Source: Legionella sp. (lineage in GTDB: Bacteria > Pseudomonadota > Gammaproteobacteria > Legionellales > Legionellaceae). Taken from it: a stretch of DNA of 39,948 nucleotides. This document shows positions 19,276 to 26,684 of the stretch, piece by piece. The position numbers and the translations under genes were made by a program. The notes beneath the pieces are model-generated. The model saw only the letters and a program-made list of their open reading frames with translations. It was not told where the DNA came from and made no database searches. The DNA is taken from contig JAUXYG010000061.1 of NCBI GenBank assembly GCA_030694525.1, positions 1-39,948 on the forward strand, given 5' to 3'. The number at the start of each line of letters is the position of its first letter. Position 1 is the stretch's first letter.

Positions 19276-20622
19276 ATGGGTAGATTATTAAATAAACTTC
19301 TTACATATGATGAGTTAAACACATTACTACTTTCGGGTGAGTCAATAACTCAGAATGATAATGGGTTCAATGCATTACATGCCACTACTTTAGTTACAGT
19401 GGACATCAAACCGAAAATGAAGCTCCTAGTCGAGAAAGGTGTTGATGTTAATGCAAAAGACCGGAGAACGCCTCATCAAAATACCCCTTTACATATTTTG
19501 ATTGCTAATGAAGATCAAGAAGGTGCATTATATTTATTGCAGATTGCTGGAGAGAAAATTAAATACTCTATAACCGATAGTGAGGGAAAAACACCTCTTA
19601 TTATCGCTGCAAAAATTAATTCAACTGAAGTTGCAGGAGAAATTATCCGGCAAATGAAGGATGATTTATCCGCATTAAATGCCCAAGATAATCAGGGAAT
19701 GACCTCGTTACATTATGCATGTCTCTATGGAAATGAAGAACTTGCTCACTTACTTTTAGGTAAAGGGGCTTCAGTACATTTAAAAAACTCCGAGGGGCGA
19801 ACCCCTATTGATTGCTTGGGTGCTGATAGCAGAAAAATCAAACAAGCACTGGAATCTATTTCTATAGATCCTGACCGCGATGAAAAATCAACACAGAATA
19901 ATTTTATTGATAATCTGTCTCAGCCGATAATCGAATATAATGAATTGGCAAGAACTGCTAATCCGATTAAATTAACCGCAAAAAAAGATAATATTCCCGT
20001 ATTGTTGAGGGCATTAAATGGCGTTTGTCTCAATTCTTTAGGTTTATTTAATAAACAAATCATTCCAATGAAAGAAAATGAAAAAAATCAAATACGATCT
20101 AAAATATATACTTTTACAGGGGTATCAATTCTTGATAAATTAACGCAACAATCAGCTTTATTAAGGACCAATTTATTAAATGAAGGGTATTTTTCTGCCT
20201 GGCTTTTACGTAATGAAGCTTCTAATGGTAATGAAAAAATCGTTACCTCATTAATCCGTAACAACCCTCAGGGAGTGGATGAGATGGGGCTCCCATCCAA
20301 GCGTACAGCTCTTCATCAAGCGGCTATTAAGGGGCATCAATCGGTATGTAAGCTATTAATGGATGCGGGGGCTGATTTGAATTTGACTGATAAAGATGGG
20401 AATACAGCATTACATCTGGCAATTAATAATAAACATTTTGATTTGGCGAGGTCTCTAATAAGTCATGGAGCCGATATTACTATTAAAAACAAAAGTGATG
20501 ATAACATACTCAGTTTATTGACTCGATTCGGCGAAAACCAACTGAAACAGGAGTTTATTCAACTCTTCGAGAGTACCTCCATGAAGCAAACAGAGGATTT
20601 AGTGAGTAATTTTTCTTTATAA
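19276..20622 (+). CDS. Ankyrin-repeat protein (candidate Dot/Icm effector)
   Basis: 448 residues from ATG 19276, which has TAGGAG 5 nt upstream; a longer TTG start at 19255 lacks such a site. At least five ankyrin repeats: an N-terminal group (for example NTPLHILIANEDQEGALYLL, GKTPLIIAAKINSTEVAGEI, GMTSLHYACLYGNEELAHLLL) at about 20-200, a non-repeat spacer at about 215-345, and a C-terminal group (RTALHQAAIKGHQSVCKLLM, GNTALHLAINNKHFDLARSLI). No signal peptide or membrane segment. The C-terminus (SMKQTEDLVSNFSL) is polar with a hydrophobic residue at -3, as in many Legionella type IV substrates. Effector status is inferred from genus and architecture. Confidence 0.85.
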   Translation: MGRLLNKLLTYDELNTLLLSGESITQNDNGFNALHATTLVTVDIKPKMKLLVEKGVDVNAKDRRTPHQNTPLHILIANEDQEGALYLLQIAGEKIKYSITDSEGKTPLIIAAKINSTEVAGEIIRQMKDDLSALNAQDNQGMTSLHYACLYGNEELAHLLLGKGASVHLKNSEGRTPIDCLGADSRKIKQALESISIDPDRDEKSTQNNFIDNLSQPIIEYNELARTANPIKLTAKKDNIPVLLRALNGVCLNSLGLFNKQIIPMKENEKNQIRSKIYTFTGVSILDKLTQQSALLRTNLLNEGYFSAWLLRNEASNGNEKIVTSLIRNNPQGVDEMGLPSKRTALHQAAIKGHQSVCKLLMDAGADLNLTDKDGNTALHLAINNKHFDLARSLISHGADITIKNKSDDNILSLLTRFGENQLKQEFIQLFESTSMKQTEDLVSNFSL

Positions 20623-20637
20623 GTATATTTAATAGTC

Positions 20638-20681
20638 AAGCTTAATCTGGCCACATTTTAGTTCAATTTCAGGTTAAGCTT
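20638..20681. terminator. Inverted repeat between convergent genes
   Basis: AAGCTTAATCT (20638-20648) pairs with AGGTTAAGCTT (20671-20681) with one G-T pair, between the end of the ankyrin gene and the convergent ABM gene. Position suggests a two-way terminator; the loop is 22 nt, so this is moderate evidence. Confidence 0.4.
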
Positions 20682-20704
20682 AGCCAAATAAATTTAACTC
20701 ACAT

Positions 20705-20998
20705 TTATATTTGTTCTGCACTAAACGCTTGATAAGAACCTGCCATTAAATGCTCTAATTTATTGGCAAGCTCCTTAATGTATGGTTTCGCAAATTGTTC
20801 TTGATGCTTTTCCTGGCTTTCCCATATCTCATATAAAATAAATTGTGAAGTATTCACTTTGTTTTTATGTAGGCGATATTCTAAGCAGGCGGTTTCAGAG
20901 CGACTTGGTTGCACAATCGCTTGTAAAGCGGATTCAAGTTCGTTTTCTTTACCTTGTTTTGCTTCGAGAACAACAATTACAGTATGTGGTTTAGGCAT
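20705..20998 (-). CDS. ABM-domain (antibiotic biosynthesis monooxygenase family) protein
   Basis: 97 residues from ATG at 20998, which has GGAG 6 nt upstream; the frame is open further upstream to 21094 but without a good ribosome site and with lower quality sequence. A single dimeric alpha-beta barrel domain: HTVIVVLEAKQGKENELESAL, then SETACLEYRLHKNKVNTSQF, then ILYEIWESQEKHQEQFAKPYI. This is the YgiN-like quinol monooxygenase group. The role is likely redox or quinone detoxification; many members have no proven substrate. Cytoplasmic. It converges on the ankyrin gene. Confidence 0.88.
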   Translation of the reverse strand: MPKPHTVIVVLEAKQGKENELESALQAIVQPSRSETACLEYRLHKNKVNTSQFILYEIWESQEKHQEQFAKPYIKELANKLEHLMAGSYQAFSAEQI

Positions 20999-21569
20999 CA
21001 ATTCTCCATTTAAACTATATATCAAATTACTTTTCCGTTTCATTTCTTGCTTTGGATTGTCACTCAATTGGGATACTTTTTCCAGCTTTAACAACTGTAC
21101 CGTGTTATCTCGGCGATTAGGATAGCCGGTACCCCTGTATCTTTTCTATATTTATAAGTGACTTTAAATGCATCTACTGATCTCAATGAATCAGTAGGTT
21201 CTTTTGCTTTTCCTTATCGCTGAGTTCTAATAAAAGGGTAAGCCCATTTGTGATATAAGATTTTCACTTCATAAATCCTGTAACATCTTTAATTTTATCC
21301 AAACAAAATTGCTTCTCAACTGATGAGTTCAGATGCTAGTTACTGAAAATGCGTTGCCGTAAAAAAACATATTGACCATGATCTTGCTAATACAATAGTT
21401 CACTTTGATATTGTTATTGTTTTGAAAAGATGCCTAAATTAAATTCCTCTAACTGATTTGGTTGAGCATTATTCTTATTTCTACTTGTAAAAAACGGATT
21501 TTTCTATTTTGCCTAAATGGTAAATTCACTACAGGATTTGCCGCGGGTGGGGATTCTGGTAAATCCATA
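20999..21569. other. Intergenic region, mostly unexplained
   Basis: About 570 bp. No frame with coding character was found on either strand. Two similar short tracts, GGTTCTTTTGCTTTTCC...GAGTTCT (about 21190-21230) and, inside the neighbouring pseudogene, GGTTTTGCTTTTC...GAGTTCT (about 21612-21640), suggest an old duplication. It looks like decayed sequence. Confidence 0.4.
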
Positions 21570-22058
21570 CTATTTCAATTCAGGTACTAATTTTCGCTGG
21601 GGATTAATCAAAGGTTTTGCTTTTCTTTTACCTGAGTTCTGAGCGTTAGGAGAACTTTTTGCGTTTTGATTATCTCTCCGTTTTTTTAAGGTCTGTTACG
21701 TAATGCATTCAACAGTCACCATCTGGTTGTTGTTATCGGAAAAGGTGAGTGTCTTCAAGAGGCATTTACTATTATAGGTGGGTTTATAACTCGCCAGTCG
21801 GGTTTCCCAGTCTTCTGGAAATGAGCCATGATATATGGTATTGCTGCCCTTAGGGCAGCCCCATAAAGTAGCACGCTCGTTGAATGTCGCTTTAGCAATG
21901 CACTCCACCGTTACCGTCTGCCCGTTACTACTTAGAAAAGTCAGTGTCTCCAGACCTTTTTTATTGTAAGTGGCATTATACTTTTCTAGCTTGTTCTCCC
22001 AGTCCTCTGGAAATGATCCTTGATATACGGTGGCGCTCCCCTCGGGATAGACCCACAC
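21570..22058 (-). pseudogene. Decayed gene with two tandem ~57-residue repeats
   Basis: The frame from GTG 22058 encodes two copies of a repeat: WVYPEGSATVYQGSFPEDWE...LTFLSSNGQTVTVECI and WGCPKGSNTIYHGSFPEDWE...LTFSDNNNQMVTVECI. After a TAA at 21696-21698 the same frame stays open for 41 more codons, reading a basic tail (LKKRRDNQNAKSS, SGKRKAKPLINPQRK), and ends at TAG 21570-21572. Upstream the repeat homology continues (SSERDA, matching FNERA of copy 2) until a TGA, and no ribosome site is present. I read it as a gene that lost its 5' end and gained an internal stop. Family not recognised. An intact short 120-residue protein is the alternative. Confidence 0.5.
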
Positions 22059-22193
22059 CGCATCACGTTCTGAGGAATCCTGTCATTTAATTGAGCAGTT
22101 TTTTTATTTTAACGATTGTGGAAAAAGAAGTTGAAGTGCATACAGATTCATGATCAAATTTGTTTACGAAGACAAAACCCGACCAGGAGTTGT

Positions 22194-22617
22194 ATGCACA
22201 AGCAGTTATTTTGCCAGAATTTATTGGACAATGCATAAAAGAATTCGATTCACGCGAAGAGAAAACAATGTCTGGTTCGCTTTTAAGTGACTTAATGGAT
22301 TACGATACCACGTTATCTGTTACTGAGATTGGTAAGAAATTATCATCAAAAGCAACAGTCAAAAGTAAGATATACGCGGCTCAAACCTTCGTGAATAATT
22401 TCAAATTGGAACGAGATATTCTTAGTATTTATAAGAACTTAGGTCTTTTTTTTGGACTCATGCAAAAGAGATTGTTGTTTTAGTTGATTGGACTGGAGCG
22501 TGCAGCGCAGGGTATCCTGTTCTGGAGGCCAGTATTGCAGCCCCTGGTTGGTTCGATTTGATGATTCAAAAAACCCCAATATCTCATATCTCCTTATTTA
22601 AAATATTGCCAAGGTAG
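22194..22617 (+). pseudogene. Frameshifted, truncated IS4-family transposase remnant
   Basis: The pieces fall in three frames. From ATG 22194, preceded by AGGAG, comes MHKQLFCQNLLDNA and then TAA, with SIHAKRKQC in the same frame after it. A second frame then gives TLSVTEIGKKLSSKATVKSK...NNFKLERDILSIYKNLG (about 22307-22442). A third frame from about 22453 gives WTHAKEIVVLVDWTGACSAGYPVLEASIAAPG, where DW marks the first acidic catalytic residue of IS4-type enzymes, ending at TAG 22615. Only about the first third of a transposase remains, and no terminal repeats could be assigned. Non-functional. Confidence 0.7.
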
Positions 22618-22756
22618 CTTAACAAAATAATGAATACGTATATAGAAGTACAATATTTTGGGTTGAAAATGTTTCTCTCAATCAGTTACTTATATAAATA
22701 AATCATCTCTTGTGTTAAAATTATGAGCATTTACATAGTGATAATTAGGATTCAGC

Positions 22757-23890
22757 ATGGTTAATTCGTTTCATTTAGATGGAGTAAAAGCTTTTAATGA
22801 ACATCATTATGAAATAGCTAAAGATTCTTTTCTTCAAGCAGTTGATAAAAATCCAGAATTAGCAGAAAGCTATTTTTATTTAGGGAAGTGTTACTTTTTT
22901 TGTAATGAAATGCAACTGGCTATTTCTTCTTTAAATAAATTTATTGAATTAAAACAAAATACTTCAGATGAAATAGCTAATGCTTATTATGCATTCGATT
23001 TATTAGGTCAGTGTTATGAAGCAGAAAATAATGATGCTGCTGCACTAAAATGTTACGAGACAGCAACCGAGATCAATCCAGCGGGTGCTTCTGCCTGGCA
23101 CAGTATAGGCTTACTTTATATAAAATTTGCTCTGCATGATCTAGAAACCGATCTGGAACAAAGCAATCATTTTTTTAAAGAAGCGAAAACTTTTCTCCAA
23201 AAGGCTTTGGAAATATGTAGTGATCACCCTGTGTTTTTACAAAGTATAGCCAGTTGGTATGAACAATATATTGAAGTTCTTAAACGAACTTTTGAAGATG
23301 AGAATGCTATTCAAAAAAAAATAGCTATCAATTTTAGTGATGCGATACAATACTACCGAAAAGCATTGTCCGGATGTCATGAACAAGACTTAGCATTAAG
23401 AAATATTATTTTATCTAACCTTACAGAATGTTTAGCGCAATATGGCCATCATTGGTATAAGAATAATGATTATAAAAAAGCACAAGCAACTTATTTAGAA
23501 GCGCTTCATCTTGATCCAGAACACCTTATTGTTATTAATCAAATAGGGATGTCTTTTTTTAAACAGGATTGTTTCTTTGAAGCAAGACAGTACTTTTATT
23601 GCATCTTGGAAAAAACAGAAGATAAACAAGAAATTGCTGACGCATGGTTAAATATTGCTTGTACTCATCGGTTAGAGAAAGAATGGAATAAAGCTGGAGA
23701 AGCACTTAACAAAGCGAAGCTACTCGCCCCTGAAGACTCCTTTATTACCGAAGAGGAAATGAAGTTAAATGAGTCAAAATTGGCAACTCTTCTTATATCT
23801 GCCCCTCAAACATTATTTGGAAACTCAAATACAGAGCCCCACGATACTGGAAATAAAATTGTTGAAAAATCGATCTTTCAACCGAACTAA
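22757..23890 (+). CDS. Tetratricopeptide-repeat protein
   Basis: 377 residues built of TPR units with the usual pattern of small residues and aromatic positions: for example HYEIAKDSFLQAVDKNPELAESYFYLGKCYF, NDAAALKCYETATEINPAGASAWHSIGLLYI and DYKKAQATYLEALHLDPEHLIVINQIGMSFF. At least seven units from about residue 5 to 340, then a polar tail. No signal peptide or membrane segment; cytoplasmic or exported scaffold. ATG at 22757 follows TAGGATTC. Strongly AT-rich codon use. The same frame stays open for 70 codons beyond its TAA, so the present C-terminus may be a truncation (see findings). Specific function unknown. Confidence 0.85.
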   Translation: MVNSFHLDGVKAFNEHHYEIAKDSFLQAVDKNPELAESYFYLGKCYFFCNEMQLAISSLNKFIELKQNTSDEIANAYYAFDLLGQCYEAENNDAAALKCYETATEINPAGASAWHSIGLLYIKFALHDLETDLEQSNHFFKEAKTFLQKALEICSDHPVFLQSIASWYEQYIEVLKRTFEDENAIQKKIAINFSDAIQYYRKALSGCHEQDLALRNIILSNLTECLAQYGHHWYKNNDYKKAQATYLEALHLDPEHLIVINQIGMSFFKQDCFFEARQYFYCILEKTEDKQEIADAWLNIACTHRLEKEWNKAGEALNKAKLLAPEDSFITEEEMKLNESKLATLLISAPQTLFGNSNTEPHDTGNKIVEKSIFQPN

Positions 23891-24103
23891 AATTTTCTGA
23901 AGCATGTTAAGCTCAATCTGCGGAATGACTTAAACAAGCTCGATTTAAGCGAACATCCTGAAGGAGATTTAGCGAATATACGTCATTTTATCAATGCAAA
24001 ACTCGATGAATTTTTAATTGATTTACGGGATGATTCACTACTTAGCGTATATTCTCTTCCAGTAAATACAGAATCTGCTCCGCAGCATAAAATGAAGAAA
24101 TAA
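23891..24103 (+). pseudogene. In-frame 70-codon extension after the TPR gene stop
   Basis: Directly after the TAA of the TPR gene the same frame reads NFLKHVKLNLRNDLNKLDLS, then HPEGDLANIRHFINAKLDEF, ending MKK and TAA at 24101. Its composition is protein-like (charged, helical), and no start codon with ribosome site precedes it. Likely the former C-terminal part of the TPR protein, cut off by a nonsense change. Confidence 0.4.
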
Positions 24104-24128
24104 TGATTTCTGATAAATGCATATTTTT

Positions 24129-24299
24129 TTAAATTCTATTCTTCATGTAATTTGAAGCAGTATTAGAACGAACCTGCTCACCATCAATATCCAGCTGCTC
24201 AGTAATTTCATCTCGAATCTGATAAATAGTGGCTTATCCAATCGTATCGAACTGAACAAATGCCATCCTGTTAAAATGCTTACAAAAAGGTTGGCACAT
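24129..24299 (-). pseudogene. Short decayed coding fragment
   Basis: Reading from ATG 24299 (or 24266) gives MAFVQFDTIG, TAA at 24234-24236, then ATIYQIRDEITEQLDIDGEQ and SNTASNYMKNRI before TAA at 24129. The sequence after the stop looks protein-like and could be part of a regulator or transposon protein, but the family was not recognised. The rest of the interval 24104-24412 holds nothing I can name. Confidence 0.3.
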
Positions 24300-24412
24300 G
24301 CTCATCAAAATGGCTGTAAATAATGCTACTCAACAATAGTCAATAATCCCATGATGAGTGAAGTAAAAAAGGAGATTGGTCTCCCTATGCTAGAGACAAT
24401 TAGGTGCTGAGA

Positions 24413-24640
24413 TCATTTCTGAGTGAAATCAAATAAATCCTTATAAGTTTGGAAATTCATGGCATCTTCTTCTGTTACTTCCAAATTATAATCTTCACTT
24501 AATATCGCCAGTAATTCCACAATCTTTAATGAATCCAAGTGCAAATCCTCAATTAATGCGGTGTCATCCTGAATTTCACTTTCTTTGGCACCTGATAATT
24601 TACTGATGATTTTTTTTAATTCACTATCAATAATTTTCAT
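24413..24640 (-). CDS. Acyl carrier protein (free-standing)
   Basis: 75 residues from ATG 24640, with AAGGGG upstream. The phosphopantetheine attachment site is S37 in EDLHLDSLKIVEL. Acidic helices II and III (LLAILSEDYNLEVTEEDAMN) fit the PP-binding family. It is distinct from the fab-cluster AcpP, which has a DSLDTVEL site. Last gene of a minus-strand operon, 8 bp after the MFS gene. An ACP beside a dipeptidase and an exporter suggests a role in a specialised acylation or peptide pathway; partners (a ligase or synthase) are not in the window. Confidence 0.9.
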   Translation of the reverse strand: MKIIDSELKKIISKLSGAKESEIQDDTALIEDLHLDSLKIVELLAILSEDYNLEVTEEDAMNFQTYKDLFDFTQK

Positions 24641-24648
24641 AAAACCCC

Positions 24649-25842
24649 TTAATTCTCTTGTGAAGATAAATTCCAGGCACCTAAAGAGCATAACCCCAGA
24701 ATAAGTAAAATAACTGCCAACGTAAACTGACCATAGCCCTGAATCAATGAAATAATACCACACATTAATCCTGCACTTAAATCTTGTAAACTGGCATACA
24801 GAGCCCCTACCGTGCCCGCTATTTGGGGAAAGGGATTAAAAGCACCCGCAAATGCATTTATAAATGTAAAACCTGCCCCCATACTAAAAAAAGTAACAGG
24901 AAGCATAATACCAAGTATATGCTTCATGCCCAACATAGCAAAAATCAACATGCTGAACCCGCCAATGATCATAAGAAGCACACCAATAAATACCATATAA
25001 GAAATTCCCTTTCGCATGACCAGCTGGCTATTTATTATACCACTAACACAAATAGCTCCCGCAATAAAGATGGTGAGCTGACCAAATTCAACAGGGCTTA
25101 GTCCATAAACATTCTGAAACAAAAAGGGAGCAATAGTAAGATAGGAAATAATACCTGCGAAAGCAAAACAGGCACATAAGGTGTACCCTAAAAAAGTTTT
25201 TGAACGAAGCAAGGTCAGGCTATTGCGGCCTATTACTTTAATTTTAGTCGCATCAGATTTTAAATTTTTATTCGTTTCAGGCAAAACCAATAATACAATG
25301 AACCAAACAAACAGGCCAAAACTGATTAAAAATAAAAAATTCGCGCGCCAGCCAAAATGTTCCTGAATGTAACCACCCAAAGTGGGGGAAGCAACCATAA
25401 TAAAAATACTAATTACACCAACATAAGAACCTATTCTTGCTAACGTTTTATCGGCAAAAAGATCGCGAATTAATGAGCGCCCTACCGAATTACAGCACCC
25501 TATACCAAACCCCTGAAGAAATCGCCCGAAAATCAAAACCAGGACTGATGGAGCAAAAAAACAAAACAGACTGCCCACGATACTTAAGCCAACTCCAAAC
25601 ATTAAAGGGGGTTTACGACCAATTTTATCCGATAATGGCCCGTAAAATACATGAGATAAACCCAACCCCACCATAAAAAAGGACAATGTGAGCTGAATCG
25701 ACGCCTCAGTACTCTTAAATGCTTTAGTTATCTCCGGTAAAGATGGCACGTACTGATCCGTTGTCGTTTGCACCAGCACAATCATCATCAAAATTACCAA
25801 AATAAATAAGAAAGATACCTTTTGACTGCTTTATTTGATCAT
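24649..25842 (-). CDS. Bcr/CflA-type MFS multidrug exporter with TAA at apparent codon 4
   Basis: About 384-397 residues. TTTDQYVPSLPEITKAF after TM1 and FYGPLSDKIGRKPPLMFGV (motif A) mark the Bcr/CflA drug:H+ antiporter group; FGRFLQGFGIGCCNSVGRSLIRD is the TM4 region. About 12 membrane segments. The best start is ATG 25842, with AAGGA about 6 nt upstream, but the frame then reads ATG ATC AAA TAA before continuing SSQKVSFLFILVILMM. Only TTG or later ATG codons inside TM1 (from 25800) are open, without ribosome sites. Either the start was damaged or a downstream start is used. It follows the VanX-like gene by 21 bp and precedes the ACP gene by 8 bp. Confidence 0.75.
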
Positions 25843-25863
25843 ATATTTCCTTAAAACTGATAA

Positions 25864-26583
25864 TTAAATTGCCCTTTTTAATTTCGCCTGGATGTGTTTT
25901 GGCCATTCCTCATCACCAAATAATGGTCCAAAAACCGGAGAGCAATTTAGGGTATTACTCCAAAAGATATTGCCTAAATCAAAATGCCACCACTCATACT
26001 CATAAGAAGTAAAAGCAACGTGTTCCATCGCTTCACGAAGCAATTTTCTTCTTTCTTTAATGAATCTATTATCCTCAGATAACCGTTTCTGCAGGTCATA
26101 ATAATGACTGTGTGCACGCTCACTACACTCATCGAATGGTGTACCCATATCCAGTTCATAACCCGTTTCCATAGAATAGAGTGTTAAATCTATAGCACCC
26201 CCACTTAAATGGGGTGGACAGTAATCATCACCTATTTGCGATGGAGCTGACATGTATTTTTTAGTCTCGGCGTATAGTTCCTCTTCAGTCAATTGAGGCA
26301 ACTTTTTTCTGATTTCTTCCTTCATCCAAAGAAATAATTCTGCCTGCACTGCTCTTGGTCGGTATAAATCCCAAATTAACAATCCATATTCGGCTGGCAA
26401 TAAAGCGAGAGCCTTAATCAGTCTATAGTAAATAGCCGCTCTTCCAAAAATATTTTTGATAGGGCTAAAACCTAAGTTATAGTACATGGGACATAGTTTA
26501 ATTCTTTCGTGAAGCGCATCATGAAACTCTATAGCTTCGTGGTCATCTGGATTAAATTTATAGTTCATGGCCAAATTCCTCAT
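25864..26583 (-). CDS. VanX-like D-alanyl-D-alanine dipeptidase (peptidase M15D)
   Basis: Zinc dipeptidase family hydrolysing D-Ala-D-Ala or related dipeptides. 239 residues. The VanX motif is PPHLSGGAIDL, giving zinc ligands H125 and D132; the third ligand H200 and catalytic E197 are in EYEWWHFDLG. The conserved arginine is R76 in WDLYRPRAVQ. ATG 26568 (MNYKFNPDD) has AGGAATTT upstream and may be the real start, five codons in. No signal peptide, so cytoplasmic as for VanX and DdpX. First gene of the operon with the MFS exporter and ACP; no vancomycin-type ligase (VanA/VanH) is nearby, so resistance is unlikely as its only role. Confidence 0.88.
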   Translation of the reverse strand: MRNLAMNYKFNPDDHEAIEFHDALHERIKLCPMYYNLGFSPIKNIFGRAAIYYRLIKALALLPAEYGLLIWDLYRPRAVQAELFLWMKEEIRKKLPQLTEEELYAETKKYMSAPSQIGDDYCPPHLSGGAIDLTLYSMETGYELDMGTPFDECSERAHSHYYDLQKRLSEDNRFIKERRKLLREAMEHVAFTSYEYEWWHFDLGNIFWSNTLNCSPVFGPLFGDEEWPKHIQAKLKRAI

Positions 26584-26684
26584 AACAATTAGTTATTCTC
26601 ATTGTACCTAAGCCCAAGATTTTAAATTGAATTTCATTTTTTATAATGATAAATTGAACCCCCTGACCAAGACGGCATATTATC

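Noticed and set aside
25724..25906. 60-codon minus-strand frame beginning MAKTHPGEIKKGN
   Set aside because: Overlaps the end of the VanX-like gene and TM1 of the exporter in another frame. I considered a frameshifted leader for the exporter, but the ATG at 25842 with its ribosome site is in the exporter frame and explains the start better.
25864..26583. Vancomycin-resistance cassette
   Set aside because: Only the dipeptidase member is present; no VanH, VanA-type ligase or VanRS-like genes are in the window.
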